A DNA stretch of 54,732 nucleotides from a virus: positions 1 to 54,732 of the IMG/VR virus record IMGVR_UViG_3300010885_044183; one strand, 5' to 3'. The position numbers and the translations under genes are program-made. A model generated the notes under the pieces. The model did no database searches and had not been told where the DNA came from. It saw nothing but the letters and a program-made list of their open reading frames with translations. Shown in pieces: positions 38,428 to 47,672 of this stretch (position 1 is its first letter; every line of letters begins with the position of its first letter).

Positions 38428-38438
38428 GATTATTGCTC

Positions 38439-38615
38439 CTAAAATTTATCGTTCAAAACAGCCCAAGTGAATGCCACTTGGAAATCAGCATCGAATGCAG
38501 ACACCTGAATTTGCGACATCGTCATCCCCGACACACATGAGAGCTTCAGCACTCCGGGCTCGTACATTGCAGCATTGCAATCCTCATCGAGATCAACACC
38601 TTTTATAATCGTCAT
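38439..38615 (-). CDS. Small tail-tip protein, 58 aa
   Basis: The frame opens MTIIKGVDLDEDCNAAMYEPG and ends AFTWAVLNDKF before TAG. Its ATG overlaps the J-like gene stop (TAATG), and its end contains the ribosome site of the fibre gene. It therefore links the two genes translationally. No family is recognised; a small tail accessory role is likely from position. Confidence 0.55.
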   Translation of the reverse strand: MTIIKGVDLDEDCNAAMYEPGVLKLSCVSGMTMSQIQVSAFDADFQVAFTWAVLNDKF

Positions 38616-41600
38616 TATGTTACCTTAAAAAGAGACCAAGAAGCGTTCGGAAAGGCTATGCTGTAACTGTCGCCATCCACCTCTGCGTACAGCTCTAGCT
38701 CCAGCATAATTGTTGCGGTCGACACCCAGCGCGACTTCGGGTATATGCGCTTCACGACTACCGCCCAGTTCGCGACGAAGGTGCCAAAGCCGCCCGTTGA
38801 GGTGACGGTTATGCTTCCATTCGCAATCCCAGCCGCCGCACTGTAGGTTCTGTCTGTCGCCGCCCACCACGCTCCTACGGCATGCCCTGTATCGATTGTG
38901 AATGTCGTCAGCAGCTTCCAACCCTCGCCCGCAGTTATGGAGTAGCTGCCTGCCGTGTAGGTGGTGAGATTTGTGGCGACCGTCAGCTGACGCTCAACTA
39001 TGATGTTGTTGAAGTATGCTGCGCCATTCGCCTGCACATACGCACTGGAGCCGACTTGGAAAAAGTTCTGCGTGCCGGTAGCATTCAGGTCAACCTTGTT
39101 GGTGTTCGCCGCATTCCGCAGCACGCCCGCCACAACGACGCCCGCGTTGTCCGTTATCTCATCAAGCGTCGCCACGTTGATTTTTGACGCGAGGACAGAG
39201 TCTGCCGCGAGGTGGCGAGTGGTGATGCTGCCGTCGATGAATAGATTGCCGTTGACGCCGAGGGTATTGACTCCATTAATCAAACCGAGAGTGACCACTT
39301 GGATCGGAGCGCCGGTGCCATCCGGTTTGTAGATCAGGAACTTGTCCGCCAGTATTGCAACCACTGACTGGCTATCCGTGCCAGCGAGCAACTGGAGTCC
39401 GGCCATGGTGCGCACGCCATCCGCCACCGTCTGCACTTGCACGCCCCACTTCGCCGTCACCCCGCCAACCGTGCTGGCGGTCGCATCGCCAAGGATCTTC
39501 ACCGCCGCATAATCCCCGCTATCAAGCCGAGCCGATATGGCATCGATCAGCGTCGCCTGAGCCGAGTTCAGCGTCACAACGGTCGCGGCTGTGGATGTGA
39601 TAGAAGCAGTGTTTCCAGCCACCTGCGCAACCAGCGCCTGTCGCGCCAGCACTTCTGCAGCGAAGGCTGTGGCGGACGTTTGCAGGTCGGACAGCGCAAA
39701 GGCTACACTGCCTTGAAGAGTGCGGACGTTATTCTGCGCCTCATAGTTGTCCAGCGCCATGCGCAACTCAGCCTCGGCCAGATCATGAAGGTCTTTCGCC
39801 GTCGTGCCTTGCACGCGCCCAAGCGCATCATCCACATAAACAGTAGAGGCGAGCGCTACGATCTGCCCCGCCAACAGCGTCACTTGCGCCTGAGTTGTGG
39901 TGAGGTTGCCATTGGTGGTCGAGAGCGTGCTCACTGTAGAGCTGAGGGTGGCCGCAGTCGCATTGAGCAGAACCTCTACGACCGTCAGCCGCGCCGTGAT
40001 ATCAGTGGTGACGTTCGCGGTGGCGAGCAGGCTTATCCGACCCGTCACAGGATCAACCGTTATCACGGCGGAGGTGAGCGCCTCGAGCCACGCCGTGCGG
40101 TTCGTCAGGTCATAAGTATCGAGCACCGTCTTCAACTGCGTATTCGCGAGGCCGTTATGCACGCCAGCCATGGTGTCTATCGGTGCGGCTAGTTGCGCCA
40201 CCAGCTCCGGTTCGCCTATGCTGCGCAGCAAATATTTCACCAGCTTGGGCTGCACGGTTGCCGCAGCATATAGCGTGTAAGTTGTGGAGCCGGTCGAAAG
40301 TGGCCCTGTGAGTCCGCGTCGATTAAATGCAGTAACGGAAACCGACAACTCGCCAGTAGATGGCACTGCAAAAGTCACACTATTGGTCGTTGTGTACATC
40401 GGCGTGAGCGGCGTGCCGTCAATATCGCCCGTCACCTGCGCGCCGCCGTAGTCACCGGTGGTTTCCCAAGTGACGTTGACTTCTGTGGCCACATCTACCT
40501 GACCGTAGAGAAGATTCTCTGTGACTGCAATGTCGGTGATGTGTGGAAGCGTAGCGCCCGCTCCAACTCCTGGCTCATCATACGTGCCGCTCTCTTGGGT
40601 ATAGTAGGCGGGATTCTCATCCACAAGAACCACTCGCACGTCAGTCGCGCTGATCGGCGAGCACTCGTGGACTTTGAACTTCTTTGCGCCAGCAGTTGCG
40701 TTCAGCCCAAACAACCAAATGTAGTCTATCGGCGAGTTCAAGCTGTCGCTGTCCGGCGAGCTCGGCAACGCGGTTGCCAAGGTTATGGTCGATACAGCTC
40801 CTCCAGCATACGTCACTGGCACGCAGTGAACCGTCCCATCTGGGAATCGCACGCCGACATAGTTGGTGACGCTCGCACTCATTGTGACCGTGCGATCTAG
40901 TAAGAGTTGGGTTGTCGTTCCCGAGATCAGCCGCCCGCTATAGCCCCATGAGTTGATGCTGCCCGCCTCGAACAGATAGTGACTCAGCGCGACCACATCT
41001 CCACGCGTCACCACCTGCCCCTCGAAGTCAGTCTCGAACGTCACAAACCTGCGCCGATAGTATTGCGCCGCCGCAACGAGATTCACCTCACGTCCAGCTT
41101 GGTCGGCCGTAACGCAGCCGAACAGCTCGATCGTTACGGGATTGGTCGGAGAGGTGACGCCGGGCACACGCGCGCGAACCGTATCCTGCTGCCAGTCTTT
41201 GTCTTTGTTCCAGAAATTTAGAACAACCTCATCACCAAGCTTTTCAGAGATCCACTTCACAGAGAAGGTGCCAGACTTGATATTTCCGAGCCCGAACATC
41301 TGAACGACAGGCTGACTCGGCGCGTCGAACACCACGCCATACTTCCCGCTGGCCAACGATGTAGACCCGCGTCCGCAGCGCGCGATTGCATTCAGCACGT
41401 CGAGGCAGTTCATCTTCTGGTCGATGATCGCGTCGAACTTCAGCGTCTTTGCGTCGCACCACGCCCCGAACTCGATCAGATTGGTAAGGTTGATGCGCGC
41501 GTCAATCAGGCTGCAGCCCCAAGCCCTGCGAGTATCTCGAGTGCCGCCACGCGCGAATGCCAAATACAGCCAAGCTGGGTTGCTCGTCGAAGCGACCACC

Positions 41601-42895
41601 CAAGCGGAACCATTCCACGTCAGACATTGACTGGTCGCGAGAGCATTAAACTGTTCAATTGTGCCCTGCAGTTGGCCGGACGCCTTTATCCGCACGGCCA
41701 CGCGCCGCTGCTTCTCGTAATTGGCGGTGTCCGGTTGGTATGTTCGCAATTGCGACCAGGAGATGTCCGAGATGCGCTGCGCATCAACAGAGTCTGCTGT
41801 AAGGCGTCGCATTCGGCATTCATACTGCCCAGAAGCAACCTCTAGCCGATAGCTTTTGCGCAGAGGTTTGCGCGTCTTAGAGGTGAGGGTGTCTTGCGTT
41901 GCACCGCCAGTGAAGATGCCGAGCCACGTTCCAGAGCCGACCAGTCGATACTGCCCTTCGATGGTCACGCTCTCATCGACTAGCGCGCCGTTCGATTGCG
42001 CGAATAGCTGCCCCTGAATGTCGAACGCCAGCGCGGTAGCGCCAACGCTGGATGTCTTATTGACCCAGCTGGTCGCATACGTAAGAGCTCCGCCCTGAAT
42101 CGTATCCACGTTGGAGGGGAACAGCGTCAGGGCTCCGGTGTTGTCGGACGTCTGGGTCGTAACGTCCGCAAAATCACCGAGAGGCGTATTGCCGATACGG
42201 AAATCGCTCAACACGAGATTCATCGTGTCGTCAGAGATGCCGAAATGGAACACCTGATAAAGGTATTGGTCGTCACCGGCGAACTCTGTGTAGAACTTTG
42301 CGCCATAGTCAGCGAACATACGGTGCGAGCCTAGCACCAGCGGCAGAGGATCATATGGGCGTGCGCGGTTGCTGCCGCCACTCAGCGAGTAGGTTGGGCT
42401 CGCGGCCTCGCTCGACGTGCCGTTCTGCGCATTGGAGAGAGTCGGTCGTGGAGGTGGGAACAGCGCATTGATCAGCATGTGGCCTGCGATACTCACCACG
42501 CCGCCGATGATTGTTGATGCGCTGATTCCGAAGAAGGTTGCTGACGCAAGCCCCAACTCGCCAGCAATCGCAACGCCAATCATCGGCGCAACTATCATAA
42601 GTCCAATCGCCAGGATGGTCGCCAGCGGATTCTTGCCGCCGCCCTTGGCCACGCGCGCCTTCACAACTATTAGATCGCCCGCACGCGGCAGAATCTCATA
42701 CCACGCATCGCGCCGCACCTCATTGCCATTGACGAACAGATATACCGGCTGCGCCCCAAATGTGAAACCTAGTCGCTCGAGATACGCGCCAACAGACTCT
42801 CCACTCAAGAACTCCTCAAAGTATTGCTGACGCCCCGCCGTTGCGAGCAGCGGGTGCGGGCACCAGATCAGGTTCGGTTGCGAAATCATATCCAT
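38615..42895 (-). CDS. Central tail-tip protein, lambda J-like
   Basis: The 1,426-residue protein is the largest in the genome. The N-terminus has a ubiquitin-like start and a membrane-like hairpin (IGLMIVAPMIGVAIAGELGL, TFFGISASTIIGGVVSIAGHML). The hub region has RPYDPLPLVLGSHRMFADYG and SSVGATALAFDIQGQLF. The baseplate-type segment KVHECSPISATDVRVVLVDENP comes before a fibronectin-like domain (HITDIAVTENLLYG...). A long DUF1983-like coiled region and a beta-rich tip follow. It forms the tail tip that contacts the host and releases the tape measure. It follows tip genes in the lambda K/L/I order. Confidence 0.88.
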   Translation of the reverse strand: MDMISQPNLIWCPHPLLATAGRQQYFEEFLSGESVGAYLERLGFTFGAQPVYLFVNGNEVRRDAWYEILPRAGDLIVVKARVAKGGGKNPLATILAIGLMIVAPMIGVAIAGELGLASATFFGISASTIIGGVVSIAGHMLINALFPPPRPTLSNAQNGTSSEAASPTYSLSGGSNRARPYDPLPLVLGSHRMFADYGAKFYTEFAGDDQYLYQVFHFGISDDTMNLVLSDFRIGNTPLGDFADVTTQTSDNTGALTLFPSNVDTIQGGALTYATSWVNKTSSVGATALAFDIQGQLFAQSNGALVDESVTIEGQYRLVGSGTWLGIFTGGATQDTLTSKTRKPLRKSYRLEVASGQYECRMRRLTADSVDAQRISDISWSQLRTYQPDTANYEKQRRVAVRIKASGQLQGTIEQFNALATSQCLTWNGSAWVVASTSNPAWLYLAFARGGTRDTRRAWGCSLIDARINLTNLIEFGAWCDAKTLKFDAIIDQKMNCLDVLNAIARCGRGSTSLASGKYGVVFDAPSQPVVQMFGLGNIKSGTFSVKWISEKLGDEVVLNFWNKDKDWQQDTVRARVPGVTSPTNPVTIELFGCVTADQAGREVNLVAAAQYYRRRFVTFETDFEGQVVTRGDVVALSHYLFEAGSINSWGYSGRLISGTTTQLLLDRTVTMSASVTNYVGVRFPDGTVHCVPVTYAGGAVSTITLATALPSSPDSDSLNSPIDYIWLFGLNATAGAKKFKVHECSPISATDVRVVLVDENPAYYTQESGTYDEPGVGAGATLPHITDIAVTENLLYGQVDVATEVNVTWETTGDYGGAQVTGDIDGTPLTPMYTTTNSVTFAVPSTGELSVSVTAFNRRGLTGPLSTGSTTYTLYAAATVQPKLVKYLLRSIGEPELVAQLAAPIDTMAGVHNGLANTQLKTVLDTYDLTNRTAWLEALTSAVITVDPVTGRISLLATANVTTDITARLTVVEVLLNATAATLSSTVSTLSTTNGNLTTTQAQVTLLAGQIVALASTVYVDDALGRVQGTTAKDLHDLAEAELRMALDNYEAQNNVRTLQGSVAFALSDLQTSATAFAAEVLARQALVAQVAGNTASITSTAATVVTLNSAQATLIDAISARLDSGDYAAVKILGDATASTVGGVTAKWGVQVQTVADGVRTMAGLQLLAGTDSQSVVAILADKFLIYKPDGTGAPIQVVTLGLINGVNTLGVNGNLFIDGSITTRHLAADSVLASKINVATLDEITDNAGVVVAGVLRNAANTNKVDLNATGTQNFFQVGSSAYVQANGAAYFNNIIVERQLTVATNLTTYTAGSYSITAGEGWKLLTTFTIDTGHAVGAWWAATDRTYSAAAGIANGSITVTSTGGFGTFVANWAVVVKRIYPKSRWVSTATIMLELELYAEVDGDSYSIAFPNASWSLFKVT

Positions 42896-43317
42896 GAGTA
42901 GAACCCTTCAATGCGTAGACCAAAACGGGACAGATCACTCACTCTCGCGAGCACCACCTGCCGCTGCGCGCTGGCGTTATGCAGGACATAGGTTATGTCA
43001 TTGATTATTGCGCACACGCCAACATGGTTCATACGTGCACGCCCGATGAGTATTGCGCAATCTCCGTCTTGCGGTGCGCGCCCTTCGAGCGGTCGCACGG
43101 TATCGGTCATGCAGCGCTTCACTTGGTCGCTCATGGCGACAACTTTGTTGGCAGCGGACATATTGCTATAGTCGCGCTCAAAGGGTATGTTTATTTCCTG
43201 CCCGAAAACCTCGCGCAGAACGAGCCGCGCCAAGTCAGCGCAGTCGAAACCAGGAGCGTCCTTTGTATGCTCTGCATAGGGCATCCCGACATAAGGCACT
43301 GTCCAGTGACCGAACAT
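42886..43317 (-). CDS. NlpC/P60-type tail peptidoglycan hydrolase
   Basis: In this 143-residue protein, APGFDCADLARLV holds the catalytic Cys26, and RMNHVGVCAI holds the His (about residue 98). The motif layout matches lambda gpK-type NlpC/P60 tail proteins. It should cut peptidoglycan peptide cross-links during DNA entry. It overlaps the J-like gene by 10 bp and the upstream tip gene by 1 bp. Confidence 0.88.
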   Translation of the reverse strand: MFGHWTVPYVGMPYAEHTKDAPGFDCADLARLVLREVFGQEINIPFERDYSNMSAANKVVAMSDQVKRCMTDTVRPLEGRAPQDGDCAILIGRARMNHVGVCAIINDITYVLHNASAQRQVVLARVSDLSRFGLRIEGFYSWI

Positions 43318-43793
43318 CAGAACAGCCCCGGAGCGGTAAATGTATCATAGCGAACTGCCACTGCTGGGCGATTCAATATATCCTCATAACTCAGCTCTGC
43401 ATTTACCTTCAAGTTGGTCATACTGACGTTGCGCATATCGAGCAGAGCCTCCCACTCAATCACATTCGGAGCGCTGCGCAGCACCTGCATTACTCGCACG
43501 GTTGCGCCCTCACCGCCGTTGCTGTCCTCGAGCGGCTGAGTAAGTTCGCGACCAATATTGTCCATCGACAGCTGAGCGCGCGGTATCTGCCCCTCCATAT
43601 CATCCGGCAAGGTGATCTCAAATGTCAGCGCCGTATACACATCACCGTTTGAAGTTATGTCCTGATTATCATTCACCACGCGCGCCGGCACGGAGAACAA
43701 AGGGTGGTCGATCTCGAGCAGGATGATCGGTGCCTCGGCCGAGCTTACGGCATTGACTTTACGGTGCCAGCTAGCTGAACGGGATATTGGCAT
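43317..43793 (-). CDS. Tail-tip protein, DUF1833 family
   Basis: The 158-residue protein shows the DUF1833 pattern: LLEIDHPLFSVPARVVNDNQDITSNGDVYTALTFEITLPDD read in parts, then PRAQLSMDNIGRELTQPLE and LRSAPNVIEWEALLDM. This family corresponds to lambda gpL-like distal tail proteins. It links the tail end to the J-like hub. Single-base overlaps with both neighbours show tight coupling. Confidence 0.8.
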   Translation of the reverse strand: MPISRSASWHRKVNAVSSAEAPIILLEIDHPLFSVPARVVNDNQDITSNGDVYTALTFEITLPDDMEGQIPRAQLSMDNIGRELTQPLEDSNGGEGATVRVMQVLRSAPNVIEWEALLDMRNVSMTNLKVNAELSYEDILNRPAVAVRYDTFTAPGLF

Positions 43794-44161
43794 TAGCTAT
43801 CCCAGTATTCGATTTGCATAGGCACGCTCCAGTGCTCTAGGTCTGGGTTCGAGGGAGTTGCCTGCCCCAACTTCCCACCTACGATTCGCGACAACACTGT
43901 GGCACCTGTAATGGGATTTGTTCTGTTGAACCAGAGCGAACCGTAAGACAGATCGACGCGGTGCCAAGTGAGGAAGTTTGTGTATGCGGTTTTCGTCAGG
44001 AGCAGCGCGACAACAGACTGCGTCGCCAGCACGCGTGACTTGCGCCGAGTCTGCTTCGGAGGACCATCCTCCATTTCGGTGCGGCTGACGGCCTCGCCGA
44101 TTTGCTCGTTAAATCCGCCGAGCATAAGCTGAGCATAACTTGGCCAAGTTGGGGTCGGCAT
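43793..44161 (-). CDS. Minor tail protein (gpM-like), 122 aa
   Basis: Located between tape measure and the DUF1833 gene, the protein has WHRVDLSYGSLWFNRTNPITG and a C-terminal strand pair ending SVPMQIEYWDS. This is characteristic of distal tail proteins that follow the tape measure in siphoviruses. The N-terminus carries a basic linker (KQTRRKSRVLATQSVV). Function as a tail-end adaptor is inferred from family and order. Confidence 0.72.
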   Translation of the reverse strand: MPTPTWPSYAQLMLGGFNEQIGEAVSRTEMEDGPPKQTRRKSRVLATQSVVALLLTKTAYTNFLTWHRVDLSYGSLWFNRTNPITGATVLSRIVGGKLGQATPSNPDLEHWSVPMQIEYWDS

Positions 44162-44164
44162 TCC

Positions 44165-46780
44165 TTATCTCCGAAGGTTGAAGGTGTTTGCGATGCCCTG
44201 AGTGATCGGGCCATTCTTAGACTGGTCAGCCATCACCACCCGAATTATCATACCCTCAACGTCGACGCGTGGAGTGGCGGACTGCACTTGCTTAGGATTA
44301 CCCTCATTCGCGATCTCGACTCGCACGTTCTGCGCGCCGCCCGAACCGCTGGCCACCTGCTGCGGAGTGCGCACGGTAATGAGCTCGCCCGGACTGACGC
44401 GGAAGTTCGCAAGCTTAGAGTCGGTTCCGCCCGAGCCGCCAACTGTCCACTCGTTGCCGCCCGCCGCCGTTTCAAGTGAGTTCAGTATCGAGAACGCATC
44501 ACCAGCCTCAGACCCAAGCCCCTCGATTCCGCCACCTGCGTTCTTCGGTTCGCTTCCGCCAAAGCCGAACAGCCCTGCTATGCCGCCCGCAATACCGCCC
44601 AGCGCACCGTTCGCCTTGGAGAAGTTCGGGCCGAACAGCGCCAACTGCACCTGCGCAGCGTAGTAATCTGCGATCATACGGTTGATCATCTTCTTGAAGC
44701 TCTGGCCGAGAGTAGACACGTTGCCCTCGAGCACGTCGAAGAAGAATGAGGACATCCCGCGCTGCATGTCCTTGGCTGCGTTACGCCACACGGCGACGTC
44801 CGCTTCTGCCGCCTCTTTCACCGCCTTGTTGTGCTCCTTGAGAGCCTTGTCGGACGCCTCTGCAATTTGGTTGTCCTCAAGCGCCAGCCGCATGCGGTCG
44901 CGATAATAGCCTTTGCCTTCATCACTCATGCCCTCGAGCATTGCCTCGAGTTTGCGCGCATCGACCGCCCGCTTGCGCGCATCGGTATTGAGTCCGACGA
45001 TTGAGGTCTCGAATTGCACATCTTCGATCAGCTTGCTCAGGTTCTTCTGCTTTCGCAGTATTGCGTCCGCCTCAGCTTGGATAAGCTTCTCATTCTTGCG
45101 CTCCTCCGCCGCGATCAGTTTAGAGGCGGCGAGTTCGGATTTGCTGATCTCCTGCTCCAGCTTCTTGACATCCAGCAGCGCCGCCATCGCCTTCACCTCT
45201 TCCAGCCGCGAAGGTGTAAACGATTCCCGCTGCTTCGCGCTCATCGCATCCAGCTGCAGCTGCAGCTTCTCGACCTCAGTGAGTTGTTTGTCGACATCGA
45301 GCTTCTGCGTGAGCGTCTTGATCAGATTGCGATACGTTGAGTCAGGATCACCGCCACCGCCACCGCCGCGCTCCCGAGCATCTGGCATGCCTTTGATCGC
45401 TCTGGAGTCTGTGCCTGTCGCGTTGGTGTTTCCGGTCGCCTTCTCGATATGCTCGATCTGTATGCGCGCCAGAGCTAAATTCTCCGTGGCTTTTTGCAGT
45501 TGGAAGTCCAGTGGAGTTATCCGGTTCTGGATATCCGAATTCACCTGCGCCATAAACTTTTCCACTCCAGTAGAGTTCTTGATCTTCTCCCGCAGTGCAT
45601 TGATGCTCGCGATCTGCTCTTCAGCCCTCTTCAGATCACCCCATGGATTCCCGCTGCCGAGTATTGCGTTCTCAACCATCGCTCCGATAGAGTTGGCGTT
45701 GCTGAATCCCTGATTGCGCATCTGAATGAGCTGGTCTAGAAACTTCACCATCGGGCCAACGACAAAGGCTCCAACAGAGCGGGAAAGCTCTCCAAACATC
45801 AGCTCTAGCGTCACGATCTGGTCTTTAAATTCTTTCGCGCTCATCGCCCCTTCGCTGCTAGTTCGGTTCCACTTCTGCCCCTCAGCTTCTAGCTTGGCGA
45901 GGCCATCTGCGCCTTGGTTGAAGAACGGAATGAGCTCATCGCCGCTGCGCTTCAGGATCATCTGCAACGCGGCTTGCTTCGCCATGGGGTCTTCAACGCG
46001 CTTGATGGCGTCAGCCATAAGGCTGATTGCCTCCTCTTTCGATTTTATGTCCGCAGGGTTGATCCCAAGGAATGCGAACCCACGCCCCGCCTCGCTGTTG
46101 GAGTTGCCCTGCGCCTCCAGTATTGCACGCGGCAACTTAGAGAGTGAGCGCGCAACTGCCTCGATGCTGGTGTCGCTGACGTCTGCCGCATACTTGAGAC
46201 CGACCAACTGTTCAGTGGCGATACCGGTCTTCTCAGAGAGGGTGCTGAGTGCTGCGGCTGCGTTAATCGAAGCGCCCACCTTATACGCAAATCCGCCCGC
46301 CAGCGCCGCCACCGCGAAGCCCGCCTTCAGCATACCAGCGGACAGCGCCGCAAGAGCAGTCTCTTGCTTCTGGTGCGCGTCGATCGCCTTCAGACTTTCC
46401 GCGACAGAGAGCGCCTGAGCGTCGGTCAGCTTGTGCTTGGCAGCTTCGAGCGCCATGACTTCGATCTTGGTCTTACCCAGCGCCTCAACTTGCCGCGCGA
46501 GACTCTCGACATACTTCTCCGCAGCCTGTTCCGCCTTGCCTGTGCTTTCCGTTGAGCTGTTCTGCGCAATCGCCTTCGCCACGGCGCTCTGCGTATAGGC
46601 TGCAGAAGCCTCCGCTGCGCGCTTGTCAGACTCAGCCGCTTGCCGTTGCGCCCGCTCTAGGAACTCCGCCCGCTTGGCAACGTTGTCCATTGATGCCGCC
46701 GCCTTATCACCCGCAACGGCGAGCTTCTCCAGCGGGGAGGCATCAACAGGAATCACCAGTGCATTAACGATATCAGTCAT
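44165..46780 (-). CDS. Tape measure protein
   Basis: The 871-residue protein is mostly helical. The N-terminal 150 residues form a coiled coil (DKAAASMDNVAKRAEFLERAQ, KYVESLARQVEALGK). Hydrophobic helices follow (MLKAGFAVAALAGGFAYKVG). Long Glu/Lys helices fill the middle, and a C-terminal domain contains IAGGIAGLFGFGGSEP and VSPGELITVRTPQQVASG, typical of phage tail tape measures. Its length would set a tail of roughly 130 nm if the usual 1.5 angstrom per residue holds. The start overlaps the tail-chaperone stop (ATGA). Confidence 0.9.
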   Translation of the reverse strand: MTDIVNALVIPVDASPLEKLAVAGDKAAASMDNVAKRAEFLERAQRQAAESDKRAAEASAAYTQSAVAKAIAQNSSTESTGKAEQAAEKYVESLARQVEALGKTKIEVMALEAAKHKLTDAQALSVAESLKAIDAHQKQETALAALSAGMLKAGFAVAALAGGFAYKVGASINAAAALSTLSEKTGIATEQLVGLKYAADVSDTSIEAVARSLSKLPRAILEAQGNSNSEAGRGFAFLGINPADIKSKEEAISLMADAIKRVEDPMAKQAALQMILKRSGDELIPFFNQGADGLAKLEAEGQKWNRTSSEGAMSAKEFKDQIVTLELMFGELSRSVGAFVVGPMVKFLDQLIQMRNQGFSNANSIGAMVENAILGSGNPWGDLKRAEEQIASINALREKIKNSTGVEKFMAQVNSDIQNRITPLDFQLQKATENLALARIQIEHIEKATGNTNATGTDSRAIKGMPDARERGGGGGGDPDSTYRNLIKTLTQKLDVDKQLTEVEKLQLQLDAMSAKQRESFTPSRLEEVKAMAALLDVKKLEQEISKSELAASKLIAAEERKNEKLIQAEADAILRKQKNLSKLIEDVQFETSIVGLNTDARKRAVDARKLEAMLEGMSDEGKGYYRDRMRLALEDNQIAEASDKALKEHNKAVKEAAEADVAVWRNAAKDMQRGMSSFFFDVLEGNVSTLGQSFKKMINRMIADYYAAQVQLALFGPNFSKANGALGGIAGGIAGLFGFGGSEPKNAGGGIEGLGSEAGDAFSILNSLETAAGGNEWTVGGSGGTDSKLANFRVSPGELITVRTPQQVASGSGGAQNVRVEIANEGNPKQVQSATPRVDVEGMIIRVVMADQSKNGPITQGIANTFNLRR

Positions 46781-47019
46781 GATCTATCCCGCTTCGAATC
46801 GCATTGCAGGAACAGCTGCTCCATCGCGTCGATGGCCGCACCCTCGAATGGCTCCAGGACAATCCCGCGCCGCGCCGCCCAAGCAGCTAGGTCGGTTTCC
46901 GTGATGGGATTCGACCCATAGCCGTTATTGGTGCGGCGAGCATTCATGCTGACGAAATACTCCCAGAGGTATTCCGCTTCCGCTGGGCACGCAATGGGCT
47001 CGCACCCCGGAAGGTGCAT
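46777..47019 (-). CDS. Tail assembly chaperone C-terminal frame (probable frameshift product, gpT-like)
   Basis: The 80-codon ATG frame opens MHLPGCEPIACPAEAEYLWEYF and has LAAWAARRGIVLEPFEGAAIDAM, which looks like the second half of lambda-type tail chaperones. Its ATG has no ribosome site. The same frame is open upstream to 47181, overlapping the end of the 152-residue chaperone gene in the -1 frame. Most likely it is made as a gpG-gpT-type fusion by programmed -1 frameshifting. It sits directly before the tape measure, as expected. Confidence 0.65.
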   Translation of the reverse strand: MHLPGCEPIACPAEAEYLWEYFVSMNARRTNNGYGSNPITETDLAAWAARRGIVLEPFEGAAIDAMEQLFLQCDSKRDRS

Positions 47020-47111
47020 TTTGGTTTGGCGGAAATAGCTCTTGTCGTGATCACGCTGCGTGCCCCCATCCTTTAACGGTGCGCTTAAATCAAATTGCTG
47101 CTTCGCGTAGG

Positions 47112-47570
47112 CTAAGAGACTGCCTTCAGTTGGTTGCCCGTCATCGCCGATTCGCCCGATGAGGGCTGCGTAAAAACATTTTCAGTCTCGATCGCCGCCA
47201 TCACCTTTGTGAGCCAGACCGGACGCGCCGCAAATATCAGAGCGAGGTTTTCTGGCGTTGGTTTGAGCGGTTGCCCCTTGTCGGTGAATCCGAACAGCTC
47301 CGTAATGCACGCGTTGCTGATGGCGACTTCGCGTCGGTCGATTTGCGCAACCAGCTCTTTCGCTCCGTCATCCGTGGTCGTGTCGATAGCGCGCCCGCGT
47401 TGGGCTGCGCGTTTGATGGCGCGAAGGCGGAATTGGCGGTCGGCCTCTTGGTATTGTGGCGAGTTTATGCCCGCCACGAGGAAGCCATCCGTTGGGTTGC
47501 CGTCAACGTCGTACAGCACTGCCACCCGTATCGGGTCGGTGATATTCGCTTTTAGGTTGGAGAGTTCCAT
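47112..47570 (-). CDS. Tail assembly chaperone (gpG-like), 152 aa
   Basis: The protein begins ELSNLKANITDPIRVAVLYDVDGNPTDGFLVAG read in parts. It contains QYQEADRQFRLRAIKRAAQRGRAID and CITELFGFTDKGQPLKPTPENLALIFAARPVWLTKV, the usual pattern of chaperones that coat the tape measure before tube assembly. It lies between the tail tube and tape measure genes. AGAGGC precedes the ATG. Its last 23 codons overlap the downstream frame where a -1 shift could occur. Confidence 0.75.
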   Translation of the reverse strand: MELSNLKANITDPIRVAVLYDVDGNPTDGFLVAGINSPQYQEADRQFRLRAIKRAAQRGRAIDTTTDDGAKELVAQIDRREVAISNACITELFGFTDKGQPLKPTPENLALIFAARPVWLTKVMAAIETENVFTQPSSGESAMTGNQLKAVS

Positions 47571-47589
47571 TAAAATGCCTCTAAGGTTT

Positions 47590-47672
47590 TGGTTTAAGGT
47601 GTCACTGCGAGCTTTTATCGGGTTTAGGCTGCCCGCGTATGGGCGGAAGCCCGCCGCGAGCGCTATGCCATG
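47590..47672 (-). repeat. Structured spacer between tail tube and chaperone genes
   Basis: The spacer includes TTTAGGCTGCCCGCGTAT (47623-47640), identical to 30820-30837, preceded in both places by a CACTGCG segment. Local pairings include GGCT/AGCC enclosing GCCC/GGGC. It may be a conserved RNA element that tunes expression or stability of the very abundant tail tube message. Confidence 0.45.

Noticed and set aside
39437-40192. 251-codon open frame on the plus strand
   Set aside because: It is antisense to the J-like gene and Arg-rich, with no ribosome site.
44913-45713. 266-codon open frame on the plus strand
   Set aside because: It is a mirror of the tape measure gene: low-complexity Ser/Ala-rich translation, no ribosome site and antisense to a clearly coding frame.
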